Below, piece after piece: positions 7,980 through 15,989 of a stretch of 43,046 nt of DNA (its first letter is position 1; every line of letters starts with the position of its first letter). The stretch is from contig MNIR01000087.1 of assembly GCA_001919865.1 (NCBI GenBank), positions 1-43,046 on the forward strand. Direction: 5' to 3'. The notes beneath the pieces were generated by a model, which saw nothing but the letters and a program-made list of their open reading frames with translations, was not told the DNA's origin and searched no databases. Made by a program: the position numbers and the translations under genes. The DNA is from Gemmatimonadetes bacterium 13_1_20CM_4_69_16. Lineage in GTDB: Bacteria; Gemmatimonadota; Gemmatimonadetes; Gemmatimonadales; GWC2-71-9.

Positions 7980-9503
7980 CTAGGACGGCTCCCCGATCGC
8001 CGTCGCCAAAACGGCCTGCGGGGTCCACTGCTCGATCGGTCGCGCGGGGGACAGCCGCCCCCGGCTCATGACCGCCAACCGATGGCACAGCCCGAACAGC
8101 TCGGGCAGATAGGAGCTGACGAGCAGCACCGCCTTTCCCTGCGCGGCAGCGCGCGCGACGATCTCGTAGATCTGCGCGCGGCTGCCGACGTCGATGCCTC
8201 GGGTGGGCTCGTCCAGGAGGAGCACCTCCGCGTCCTGGTACAGCAGCCTGCCGATCGCCACCCTTTGTTGATTGCCGCCTGAAAGCGTACGCACGGGCTG
8301 CCACGGACTGGCCGCCCGTATGCCGAGCGTCTCGATCCACGCCCGAGTCGCGGCGCTCTGGCGCCCGAGATCGAGCCATCCCCCGCGCCGGACGCAGGCG
8401 GCCAGCCGGGTCGCCGTGAGGTTGTCGGCGATCGACAGCGGCAGCGCGAGTCCTTCGCGCGTGCGGTCTTCGCTCAGGTACCCGAATCCTTCCGCGAGCC
8501 GCTGCGCCGGGTTCGCCCCTTGCACGGCGAGGGTGTGGTCCCGCAGCGTGATCCGCCCGGAGGACGCCGGCTCGAGCCCGAACAACGCGCGCACCAGCTC
8601 GGTCCGCCCCGACCCAGCGAGCCCCGCCAGCCCGAGGATTTCCCCGCGTCGCAGCTCGAAGCTCGCATGCCTCACGGTGGGTGGAGCGGCCACGTCCTGC
8701 ACCGCGAGGAGCACCTCTCCCCCTCCCACCGATGCGGGCGCGCGCTCGGGAAAGACACCTGTCATGGGGCGCCCCACCATCTGCGTGATGAGGTGACTGG
8801 TGCTCGTGTCCGCGATACCGCCCGAATCGACGCTGCGGCCGTCGCGCAGTATCGTGTATCGCTCAGCGATCGCCCGGACTTCCTCCAGGAAATGGCTGAT
8901 GTAGATCACTGCGATCCCTTGGGCGGCGAGTCGCCGGATCAACCCGAACAGACGATCGACATCTTCGCGTTGGAGGCTGCTCGTCGGCTCGTCCATCAGG
9001 AGGACGCGCGCGTCGGCCGCCAGCGCACGGCAGATCTCTACCACCTGGCGCGCGGCCAGCGGCAGCTCGCCCACCCGGGCGTCCGGGGCGAGCTCCGGTT
9101 GGGCGAAGTGCTCCAGCAGGGCCAGCGCTCGCCGCCGGGCCGCCGCCGCGTCGACCCACCCCCAGCGCGCCGTCTCTGCGCCGAGCAGCAAGTTCTCCGT
9201 CACCGAGAGGTGCGGGCACAGCGACAGCTCCTGGTGGATGAGCGCGATGCCACGCCGCCGCGCTGCGAGCGGCGAGGACGGGGCGTACGACCGGCCGGCG
9301 ACCTGCATCGCCCCGCGATCGGGACGCACCGCTCCCGCGATGATGCTCAGCAACGTGCTCTTCCCGGCGCCGTTCTCGCCGATCAAGGCGTGCACCTCGC
9401 CGGCCCGGAGCTCGAGGTCCACTCCGTCGAGCGCCACCGTCGGGCCGAACCGCTTGGCGAGGCCGCGCAGCTGGAGCACCGGACCCACCGCTGCCGCGCT
9501 CAC
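7980..9503 (-). CDS. CUT2 sugar ABC transporter ATPase (RbsA/MglA-like)
   Basis: A 507-residue duplicated ATPase beginning GTG inside the upstream stop. The first half has a full Walker A (GENGAGKST) and LLMDEPTSSLQ. The second half has the degenerate A-loop GLAGSGRTEL usual for this family, then LSGGNQQRVAIGRLL and LLLDEPTRGIDVG. Such ATPases drive monosaccharide import with a single permease and a binding protein. Here the binding protein is adjacent (4-bp overlap), while the permease lies 11 kb upstream in the same operon. The substrate is probably L-fucose or another released monosaccharide, by context. It is the last gene of the 20-gene operon. Confidence 0.95.
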   Translation of the reverse strand: MSAAAVGPVLQLRGLAKRFGPTVALDGVDLELRAGEVHALIGENGAGKSTLLSIIAGAVRPDRGAMQVAGRSYAPSSPLAARRRGIALIHQELSLCPHLSVTENLLLGAETARWGWVDAAAARRRALALLEHFAQPELAPDARVGELPLAARQVVEICRALAADARVLLMDEPTSSLQREDVDRLFGLIRRLAAQGIAVIYISHFLEEVRAIAERYTILRDGRSVDSGGIADTSTSHLITQMVGRPMTGVFPERAPASVGGGEVLLAVQDVAAPPTVRHASFELRRGEILGLAGLAGSGRTELVRALFGLEPASSGRITLRDHTLAVQGANPAQRLAEGFGYLSEDRTREGLALPLSIADNLTATRLAACVRRGGWLDLGRQSAATRAWIETLGIRAASPWQPVRTLSGGNQQRVAIGRLLYQDAEVLLLDEPTRGIDVGSRAQIYEIVARAAAQGKAVLLVSSYLPELFGLCHRLAVMSRGRLSPARPIEQWTPQAVLATAIGEPS

Positions 9504-10519
9504 GGCTCGCTGAGATAGCGCGCGATTGGGGGATTCACGAACGGCTGGGTGGCCGCGGAGTCGAGGTTCGCCGCCGTAACGAGCATGACGCCGGTGTCGA
9601 TGAGCCGCTCGACCGGTTTGCCGCGCAGCCGCTCGGCCATCGTCTTCACCCCGAGATACCCCATGCGCATCGGGTTCTGGACCACAACGCCGTCGAGCTG
9701 TCGCGCACGGACCGCGTCGATCAAGGTCGCGGCCGCATCGAAACCGACGAACCTGACCTTGCCAGCCAGCCCGATATCCTGTAACGCGAGCAGCATTCCG
9801 ATGGTCGACGACTCGTTGGGCGTGAAGATTCCCTGCAGGTCGCCGCCGTAGCGATTGAGCAAGTTCTCCGCGGCGCGCTTGGCGGTCTCCCGCGTGGGTC
9901 CGGCGTACTGATCGGCCGATACGAGCGTGATGCCGGGGAACCGGGCGCGCAGCTCCTCGAGAAAGCCCCGTTCCCGTTCCGCCGTGCTGGCAGAGCCCTC
10001 GGCATAGCGCAGCAGCAGGACCTTGCCCTTGCCGCCGAGCAGTTCGCCCAGCCGGCCCGCGCCCAGCTGCCCGCCCTTGTGGTTGTCGGTGGCGACGAAG
10101 CTCACCACGGCGTCCGACTCCAGTCTGGAATCGATGATCACCGTGGGGACCCCGGCGCGCCGGGCCTCTTCGACCGGACGCACCAGCGCGCGGTCGTCGA
10201 GCGGCGCCAGCACGATGCCTTGCACGCCCTGGCTGAGAAACCCCTCCACCACCTGAATCTGCTGCTCGCGGTCGTCTTCGCGGAGCGGCCCCTTCCAGAT
10301 GATGTTCACCGCAGCCCCCTGGGCCGAGAGCTCGCGCGCCGCCTGGATCGCTCCGGCGTGGATGCTCTTCCAGAATTCATGAGTCGTTCCCTTGGGGATC
10401 ACCGCGATCGTCAGCGCGCGCTCGGCGCCGGCCTGGCCGCCGCGCTGCCGCGAGCCGGACTGACCGCACCCGGAGATACACAGGGCGGCGAACAGGATGG
10501 CGGGCGCCTTCCGCGTCAT
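9500..10519 (-). CDS. Sugar ABC transporter substrate-binding lipoprotein (RbsB-like)
   Basis: A 339-residue protein. ATG 10519 overlaps the lutC stop (ATGA) and starts a lipoprotein signal with lipobox Cys at residue 18 (CISGCGQ). The mature part is a periplasmic-binding type 1 fold: LTIAVIPKGTTHEFWKSI, VQGIVLAPLDDRALV, VVSFVATDNHKGGQL, GIFTPNESSTIGML and GVVVQNPMRMGYLGV. These are characteristic of ribose/galactose-type CUT2 receptors. A lipid anchor is common where the receptor is tethered to the membrane. Its position directly before the ATPase gene fixes the transporter set; its own ligand is unknown. Confidence 0.94.
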   Translation of the reverse strand: MTRKAPAILFAALCISGCGQSGSRQRGGQAGAERALTIAVIPKGTTHEFWKSIHAGAIQAARELSAQGAAVNIIWKGPLREDDREQQIQVVEGFLSQGVQGIVLAPLDDRALVRPVEEARRAGVPTVIIDSRLESDAVVSFVATDNHKGGQLGAGRLGELLGGKGKVLLLRYAEGSASTAERERGFLEELRARFPGITLVSADQYAGPTRETAKRAAENLLNRYGGDLQGIFTPNESSTIGMLLALQDIGLAGKVRFVGFDAAATLIDAVRARQLDGVVVQNPMRMGYLGVKTMAERLRGKPVERLIDTGVMLVTAANLDSAATQPFVNPPIARYLSEP

Positions 10520-11199
10520 GGCTCCTCCATTAGCAGGACGTGGACCGTCTGGGGACCGTGCACCCCCATCACGAGCGTCAGCTCGATGTCGGAGGTACGT
10601 GACGGTCCCGTGATGAACGTGATCACGTGGCTGGCGACGCCCCCCCCCGGCTGCCGCACCCGGGCGAGGGCCTCGCCCAGCGAATCGCAGATGCAACGGG
10701 CGGACAGCAGTGCCACGTGGATCGGTGGGACGAGCGACACCAGCCGACTCAGCTCGCGGGCCGACTCCAGCACGAGCGTGCCGGTCTCGGCGATGCCCCA
10801 CTGCGCCGTGGTGACGCCCGCGTCGCACGCGAACAGCTGGTCGCGCGAGAGGTGCTCGAGTCGCTCGAGCGAGAAGCCGGCTCCGAGCGTGCGCAACAGC
10901 CGCTGGACCAACGGGGCGTCAGAGCCGACCACGCGACGGGCAGCTGCGACCGTCAGGATGCGGGCCAGCGAGGCTCCGGCCTCCGCCTCGCCGGACACGA
11001 CGGTGCACTGCGCGCCGGCGGCGGCGAGCTGCTCGGTGAAGGTCCTCACCCCCTGACCCCCTCTCCCTGCGGGAGAGGGGGAACTCAGAACATCCCCCCT
11101 CTCCGGAACGGAGAGGGGGCCAGGGGGTGAGGGCCCGCGAGCCAGGTTCTCCCGCACCGCGCGCAGGATGTCTCGCCGGGCCGCGTCGCCGTCGATCAC
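10516..11199 (-). CDS. lutC: LutC-like LUD-domain protein of L-lactate oxidation, with repeat-encoded insert
   Basis: A 227-residue protein; GTG 11199 overlaps the lutB stop (GTGA). The C-terminal 170 residues are a LUD domain (VVGSDAPLVQRLL, WGIAETGTLVLES, HVALLSARCICDSL, ITGPSRTSDIELTLVMGVHGP). LutC is one of three subunits of the LutABC iron-sulphur L-lactate dehydrogenase, which yields pyruvate. Residues ~22-52 (GPSPPGPLSVPERG and onward) are not family sequence: they are the translation of an 89-bp palindromic repeat sitting in frame in the linker between helix 1 and the LUD core. The reading frame and core motifs remain intact, so the protein is probably functional. Confidence 0.9.
   Translation of the reverse strand: MIDGDAARRDILRAVRENLARGPSPPGPLSVPERGDVLSSPSPAGRGGQGVRTFTEQLAAAGAQCTVVSGEAEAGASLARILTVAAARRVVGSDAPLVQRLLRTLGAGFSLERLEHLSRDQLFACDAGVTTAQWGIAETGTLVLESARELSRLVSLVPPIHVALLSARCICDSLGEALARVRQPGGGVASHVITFITGPSRTSDIELTLVMGVHGPQTVHVLLMEEP
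11044..11132. repeat. 89-bp compound palindrome inserted inside lutC
   Basis: The outer arms (23 bp, 11044-11066 and 11110-11132) match as an inverted repeat at 22 of 23 positions. Inside are two perfect hairpins, each with an 11-bp CCCCCTCTCC-type stem and a 3-nt loop (11057-11081, loop TGC; 11095-11119, loop GAA). The layout resembles REP/BIME-type mobile palindromes. It is translated as a Pro/Gly/Ser/Arg-rich linker. Confidence 0.85.
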
Positions 11200-12581
11200 G
11201 GTGCCGCCGGGTCGCGCAGCCGGGCCCGCCACTGCTCGCGAAAACTGTGCGGCGCGAGGGGGCGAAGGTCGCGCCACTTGGTCCACGCTCGCAGCGGTGG
11301 CAGGATCCCGAGGGTCCGCACGCCGCGCACCAGGCACTCGAACAGGCGGGGCCGCGCCATCACCGCCGCATACGCCGAGAACGCGAGGCGCTCGAGAGCG
11401 CCCCCGGAGCCTGCCCGACGCTCCACCACCTGGGCGCGCAGATGGAGCAGCACCGCCGGGATGTCGATCTTGACGGGACACACGTCCCGGCAGGCGCCGC
11501 ACAGGCTCGAGGCGTAGGGGAGCGCGCTCGATTGCGCGAGGCCGAACAGCTGCGGGGTCACGATCGCGCCGATCGGACCGGGATAAACCGACCCGTACGC
11601 ATGGCCGCCGATCTGCCGGTACACCGGACACGCGTTGAGGCACGCGCCGCAGCGAATGCAGGCGAGGGACTGGCGGGTCAGCGCGGACGCCAGCATGCGG
11701 GACCGGCCGTTGTCCATCACCACGATGTCCAGCTGCTCCGGTCCCTCGTCCTCCGGGCGACGCTTCGTACCCGTGATCAGCGACTGATACGCCGTCAGCA
11801 CCTGGCCGGTGCCGGATCGTGGCAGTAGCTGCAGGAAGACTTCCAGGTCGGCGAAGCGCGGGATCACCTTCTCGATCCCCATGAGGGCGACGTGGGTGCG
11901 CGGCAGACTGGTCGTGAGGCGCGCGTTCCCCTCGTTCTCGAGGATCAGGATCGTCCCGGTCTCCGCGACGGCGAAGTTGACGCCCGAGATGCCGAGATCC
12001 GCCTCGGCGAACCGACGGCGCAGCGCCTGCCGGGCAGCGGCCGCCAGCGTGGCGACGTCGTCGGAGAGTTCGATGCCAAGCTTCTCGGCGAACAGCGCTG
12101 CGATCTGGGCCTTGGTCTTGTGAATGGCAGGGACCACGATGTGCGATGGCGTCTCACCGGCGAGCTGGACGATGTACTCGCCCAAATCGGTCTCGACCGG
12201 CTCGATGCCGCGCCGGGCCAGCCGCTCGTTCAGGTGGATCTCTTCCGACGCCATGCTCTTGCTCTTGACCACCGAGCGGGCACCGCGCTGCTCGGCGATG
12301 CGGCCGATGATCTCGCACGCCTCGGCGGCGTCGCGCGCCCAATGCACCCGAGCGCCGGCGCGCTCGGCGTTCGTCGTGAATTGCTCCAGGTAGCGGTCCA
12401 GGTGCAGCAGCGTCTCGTCCTTGATCGCGCGCGCCCGGTCCCGCGCGCCCTCCCAATCCGGAACCGTGGCCAGCGCCGCCCGCCGCCGTTCGGCGAACAA
12501 ATCCGTGGCCTGGCGCAGGGCGCCGCGCAGCTGCCCGTCGGCCAGGGCCGTGCGTGCGTCGCGGTCGAAGCTAGCGGCCAT
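11196..12581 (-). CDS. lutB: LutB-like iron-sulphur subunit of L-lactate dehydrogenase
   Basis: A 461-residue protein. ATG 12581 gives the usual N-terminus and an 11-bp overlap with lutA. A LUD-like domain (ARSVVKSKSMASEEIHLNERL, VAETGTILILENEGN) is followed by two 4Fe-4S motifs, CIRCGACLNACPVYR and CGACRDVCPVKIDIP. This is the LutB/YkgF layout and length. With LutA and LutC it oxidises L-lactate in the cytoplasm and passes electrons onward. No lactate permease gene is nearby. The genes upstream generate L-lactate from L-fucose, so the enzyme probably consumes internally made lactate. Confidence 0.95.
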   Translation of the reverse strand: MAASFDRDARTALADGQLRGALRQATDLFAERRRAALATVPDWEGARDRARAIKDETLLHLDRYLEQFTTNAERAGARVHWARDAAEACEIIGRIAEQRGARSVVKSKSMASEEIHLNERLARRGIEPVETDLGEYIVQLAGETPSHIVVPAIHKTKAQIAALFAEKLGIELSDDVATLAAAARQALRRRFAEADLGISGVNFAVAETGTILILENEGNARLTTSLPRTHVALMGIEKVIPRFADLEVFLQLLPRSGTGQVLTAYQSLITGTKRRPEDEGPEQLDIVVMDNGRSRMLASALTRQSLACIRCGACLNACPVYRQIGGHAYGSVYPGPIGAIVTPQLFGLAQSSALPYASSLCGACRDVCPVKIDIPAVLLHLRAQVVERRAGSGGALERLAFSAYAAVMARPRLFECLVRGVRTLGILPPLRAWTKWRDLRPLAPHSFREQWRARLRDPAAP

Positions 12582-13317
12582 GTGGTCCCCCCCTCGCCTC
12601 CCGGGAGGCAAGGACTTCCGCCAGGTGCAGGGCACGGACGGACGACCCGCGGCGCGAGAGGCGACCGCCGATCTGCATCAAGCAGCCGGCGTCGCCGGAC
12701 ACCACGGCGTCCACGCCCGCCCGCTCGATCGCGTCTACTTTTTCGTCCAGCATCGCCACCGAGACCTCCGGGTATTTCACCGCAAACGTGCCCCCGAAGC
12801 CGCAGCACGTCTCCGCGTTCGGCAACTCCACCAGCTCCGCCCCCTTCACGTGGCGCAGCAGGCGGCGCGGCTCGTTGCGGATTCCCAGGTCGCGGAGGCC
12901 GTGACAGGCATCGTGCCAAGTGAGCCGCCCGGAAAAGGCGGCACCCACGTCCTCCACGCCCAGGCAGTTGACCAGGAAGGCGCTGAGCTCGTGCGTCCGC
13001 TGCGCCAACTGCCGCGCCCGCGTGCGCCAGTCCTCGTCCTCAAACAGCTGCTCGTAGTGGTGTAGCATGGCGGTGCACGACCCGGAGGGGCTGACAATCG
13101 CGTCGGCTCCACTGGATTCGAAGATCTCGATGAGCCGCCGCGCCAGCGAGCGCGCCTCTCGACGGTACCCGGTGTTGAATGCCGGCTGCCCGCAACACGT
13201 CTGGCGCTCGTCGAACCCGACCGTGCATCCCAGCCCCCGGAGCAGCTCGACGGCGCTCACCGCCGCCGCCGGCCAGAACTGATCCGCGAGACAGGTCACG
13301 AACAGCGAGACGCGCAC
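12571..13317 (-). CDS. lutA: LutA-like cysteine-rich (CCG domain) subunit of L-lactate dehydrogenase
   Basis: A 248-residue protein starting GTG. It contains the two CCG domains of LutA/YkgE/GlpC-type proteins: QTCCGQPAFNTGY with SPSGSCTAML in the first half, ETCCGFGGTFAVKYPEVS with GDAGCLMQI in the second. These cysteines bind iron-sulphur or interact with a heterodisulphide-like centre. Length and gene order lutA-lutB-lutC match the Bacillus-type operon. A 30-bp gap separates it from the upstream zinc dehydrogenase gene, one of the few gaps in the operon. Confidence 0.95.
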   Translation of the reverse strand: MRVSLFVTCLADQFWPAAAVSAVELLRGLGCTVGFDERQTCCGQPAFNTGYRREARSLARRLIEIFESSGADAIVSPSGSCTAMLHHYEQLFEDEDWRTRARQLAQRTHELSAFLVNCLGVEDVGAAFSGRLTWHDACHGLRDLGIRNEPRRLLRHVKGAELVELPNAETCCGFGGTFAVKYPEVSVAMLDEKVDAIERAGVDAVVSGDAGCLMQIGGRLSRRGSSVRALHLAEVLASREARGGPHGR

Positions 13318-13347
13318 CCCGGCCCACCTCCCCGTCCGTCTCCCGGA

Positions 13348-14517
13348 TTAGAGGGTGACGACGCCCTTCACGTAATCCGGCGCATGGTGGTCGCCCGCGA
13401 AGGCGCGCGGCACCCGTTCGAGCGACGGGTAGCGATGCGTGATCAGCGACGCGACGTCCACGCTCCCGCGCTCGATCAGTCGCAGCGCGCCGACGTACGT
13501 GGACGGCCGGCCGTCGCGCTCGAACCCACCGGAGGCGCCGACCGGTGACAGCAGCGTCGGCTCGAGGAACTGCAGCTGGTTCAGCAAGCTCAGGTCCACC
13601 CCCGCGTGGCCGTGCCCGTACAAGAGAACGGTCGCCTGCTTCCGGATGAGCGCCGGGATGGTCGCGAACACCTGACCGGATCCCGTGGCCTCGATCAACA
13701 GCTCGGCACGGCGCCCGCCGGTTCGCTCGTGCACCACCTCGACCGGGTCTCGGGCGGCGGGGTCGATCGTTTCCGCGCCGAACCGCTCGGCGAGCGCGCG
13801 CTTCCGCGCGTTGGGCTCGCTGACGAGCAGTACCCCCTCGTAGCCCAGCACGTTGCGCAGATACTGCACCCAGAGGAGGCCCGCGGGACCCGCCCCGCAG
13901 ATCACGGCACACCGGACCCGCTCCCCCCGTCCTCCCCCGTCTCTCCCCGTCCCACCGGGCCCGCTCTGCATCGTGTAGCGCGCCTGCGTACGGGTGAGCA
14001 CGTCCGCGCAGTGCGCCACGCAGCCCAGCGGCTCGCTCAGCGCGGCGGCGGCGGCGTCCAGGTCGGAGTCGATGCACACCGCGTTCACCGCCGGGATGGT
14101 CAGATACTCGGCGAACCCGCCCGGCAGGCCGGTGATGCCGTGCTCGCGATACAGCTCGCACTGATGGGAATCGCCACTGGCGCAGTACTCGCAGCGGGGC
14201 GCACGCGCCTCGCTCACGCAGTTCCTGCCCTGATCGACCACCACCCGGTCCCCGCGAGACAGGTCACGCACGTCCGCCCCCACCGCTTCGACCACGCCCG
14301 CGATCTCGTGTCCCAGGATCTGCGGCGCGTCGGTGAGCGGGATCGGCCGTCCCCGCGCGTCGCGGTTGTAGTTCGCGTGCCCGGCGAAGATGTGCAGGTC
14401 GGTGCCGCACAACCCCACCGCCGTGACGCGTACCAGCACCTCGCGGGGCTCCGGGGACGGGCAGGGGACATCGCCCACTTCGATCCGGCCGACGTCGACG
14501 AGAACGGCCGCTTTCAC
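13348..14517 (-). CDS. Zinc-dependent alcohol/sugar dehydrogenase (MDR family)
   Basis: A 389-residue protein; GTG 14517 overlaps the GH29 stop (GTGA). The GroES-like domain has catalytic-zinc ligands Cys37 (GLCGTD) and His70-Glu71 (LGHEIAG). It also has a structural-zinc cluster with Cys109, Cys112 and Cys120 plus Cys100. The nucleotide-binding loop is CGAGPAGLL at ~208-215. Relatives oxidise sugar alcohols, threonine or sugars such as glucose and fucose with NAD(P). In this operon it could be an extra fucose (or arabinose/galactose) 1-dehydrogenase. Residues ~183-200 are a Gly/Arg-rich insert encoded by a C-rich stretch just before the Rossmann fold, absent from typical members. Confidence 0.88.
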   Translation of the reverse strand: MKAAVLVDVGRIEVGDVPCPSPEPREVLVRVTAVGLCGTDLHIFAGHANYNRDARGRPIPLTDAPQILGHEIAGVVEAVGADVRDLSRGDRVVVDQGRNCVSEARAPRCEYCASGDSHQCELYREHGITGLPGGFAEYLTIPAVNAVCIDSDLDAAAAALSEPLGCVAHCADVLTRTQARYTMQSGPGGTGRDGGGRGERVRCAVICGAGPAGLLWVQYLRNVLGYEGVLLVSEPNARKRALAERFGAETIDPAARDPVEVVHERTGGRRAELLIEATGSGQVFATIPALIRKQATVLLYGHGHAGVDLSLLNQLQFLEPTLLSPVGASGGFERDGRPSTYVGALRLIERGSVDVASLITHRYPSLERVPRAFAGDHHAPDYVKGVVTL

Positions 14518-15920
14518 GGCAGGATGGTGGAGGTTGGTGGAGGTTGGTGGAGGTTGTGGGGGTTTGCGCCTCCAGAACCTCCGGTACCTACAGAACCTCC
14601 ACCGACCTGCAGTACAACCACCGAGGCGATAGTGCTGGGTGGCACAGTGGGGAGCCGTACGGCGAGGCCCGAGTCGCGCTCGATGGGAAGCGGCTTTCCG
14701 TCGGCGAGCAGGTACGCGCGCAGCGGCTGCTCGTTCACTCCGGTAAGCTCCAGCCTGCCGTTCTTCGGCCAGTCGAAGACGTGGGCATACACCCTGCCGC
14801 GCTTGACGGTGTAGCGGCCCCACAGCGGCATTCCGTACGGGCTCACCGCCGTTCCGTAGATGGCCTCGCCGTTGGTTTTCATCCAGTCGCCCATCTCGCG
14901 CAGCCGCCACACGATCGGTGCGGGGATCACCCCTTCGGCCGTCGGCCCCACGTTCAGGAGGAAGTTGCCGCCCTTCGAGGCGACGTCGATCAACGTCCGG
15001 AGCAGTGTACGCGTGTCCTTCCAGTCGTCGTCGTAGGACTTGAAGCCCCAGGTGTCGTTCATTGTCATGCACGTCTCCCAATCGACGCCCGGGAGCCCCT
15101 CGGGTGGAACCTGCTGCTCGGGCGTCCCGAAGTCGCCGAGATCGACGTGTCCCTCCTTGTTGAGTCCACTCAATCCCTGACGCGAGTGGCCCACGCGGTT
15201 ATTGACGATGAGGCTCGGGCGGATCGCGCGGACGTAGTTGTACAGGTCCCGCCCCCGCTCGTCGGTCCAGTCCGCGATCCACTCGCCGTCGAACCACAGC
15301 ACGTCGATGGAGGGATATTGGGTGAGCAGCTCCTTGATTTGCGGCTTCATGTACGCGTCGACGTAGCGCCCGAAGTTGGGGTTGCTCCAGGTGCGTGAGT
15401 TGTAGTCGGGGTAGTTCGGCCCCTGGGCGTCCGTGTGGTGCCAGTCCATGATCGAATAGTAGACCCCGAACCGGAGGCCGGCCCGATGGGCCGCCTCCGA
15501 CAGCGCTTTGATGGCGTCCCGCTGGTACGGCGTTGCGTCCATGATGTCGTAGGATGAGACCTTCGAGTCGAAGATGGCGAAACCGTCGTGGTGCTTGGAC
15601 GTGATGATGATGTACTTCATTCCCGCCTCCTGGGCGATGCGCACCCACTCGTCGGCGTCGAACCGGGTGGGGTTGAAGCGATGAACGTATTTCTCGTAGT
15701 CGAGGATCGGAATGTGGGCCCGGCTCATGATCCACTCACCGATGCCGCGGATCCGCTCTCCATGGTAGGTGCCGGCGGGCACGGCATACGCGCCCCAGTG
15801 GATGAACATCCCAAACCGGGCGTCGCGCCACCACTCCATGCGGGTGTTGCGCTGGGCGGGGGATTCGGGCGCCTGAACCTGCATGAGCGCTGCCAAGAGG
15901 ACTACGTGACTGATCGCCAT
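14514..15920 (-). CDS. GH29 alpha-L-fucosidase
   Basis: A 468-residue protein. ATG 15920 starts a short hydrophobic leader (ISHVVLLAALMQVQA), so it is probably secreted. The GH29 core is complete: RFGMFIHWGAYAVPAG, SKHHDGFAIFDS, and the nucleophile Asp ~211 in VLWFDGEW, followed by SKGGNFLLNVGPTAEG. It releases L-fucose, the substrate of the surrounding pathway. The family domain ends at about residue 439 (VVVLQV). The last 29 residues (GGGSVGTGG... then PPPTSTILP) are the translation of a tandem/inverted repeat, so the original stop has apparently been replaced. The stop still overlaps the next start by GTGA. Confidence 0.95.
   Translation of the reverse strand: MAISHVVLLAALMQVQAPESPAQRNTRMEWWRDARFGMFIHWGAYAVPAGTYHGERIRGIGEWIMSRAHIPILDYEKYVHRFNPTRFDADEWVRIAQEAGMKYIIITSKHHDGFAIFDSKVSSYDIMDATPYQRDAIKALSEAAHRAGLRFGVYYSIMDWHHTDAQGPNYPDYNSRTWSNPNFGRYVDAYMKPQIKELLTQYPSIDVLWFDGEWIADWTDERGRDLYNYVRAIRPSLIVNNRVGHSRQGLSGLNKEGHVDLGDFGTPEQQVPPEGLPGVDWETCMTMNDTWGFKSYDDDWKDTRTLLRTLIDVASKGGNFLLNVGPTAEGVIPAPIVWRLREMGDWMKTNGEAIYGTAVSPYGMPLWGRYTVKRGRVYAHVFDWPKNGRLELTGVNEQPLRAYLLADGKPLPIERDSGLAVRLPTVPPSTIASVVVLQVGGGSVGTGGSGGANPHNLHQPPPTSTILP
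14519..14603. repeat. GGTGGAGGTT tandem repeat with inverted copies, encoding the GH29 tail
   Basis: Three exact tandem copies of GGTGGAGGTT lie at 14526-14535, 14536-14545 and 14546-14555. Inverted copies follow at 14574-14582 (AGAACCTCC) and 14594-14603 (AACCTCCACC). The block coincides with the extra C-terminal tail of the fucosidase. The same words recur at 15940-15989, upstream of that gene. Confidence 0.85.
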
Positions 15921-15939
15921 ACGGTGCTCCAAGAGTTGT

Positions 15940-15989
15940 GGAGGTTGGTGGAGGATGGTGGACGTCTCCACCATCCTCCACTAACCTCC
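15940..15989. repeat. 23-bp inverted repeat (strong hairpin) between fucD and the fucosidase gene
   Basis: Bases 15940-15962 pair with 15967-15989 around a CGTC loop: 22 Watson-Crick pairs and one G-T. The right arm runs over the fuconate dehydratase stop codon. The sequence (GGAGGTTGGTGGAGGATGG) is of the same family as the tail repeat at 14519-14603. It could attenuate transcription or protect mRNA ends inside the operon. Confidence 0.85.

Noticed and set aside
11200-11643. Long upstream extension of lutC
   Set aside because: It overlaps the iron-sulphur motif region of lutB in another frame. GTG 11199 overlaps the lutB stop in the manner usual for this operon.
10516-13317. LutABC as a free-standing lactate growth operon
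   Set aside because: It has no permease or own regulator, and is tightly embedded in the larger operon.
14526-14555. GGTGGAGGTT tandem units as a possible CRISPR array
   Set aside because: The 10-bp units are directly abutting with no spacers, and no cas genes are present.
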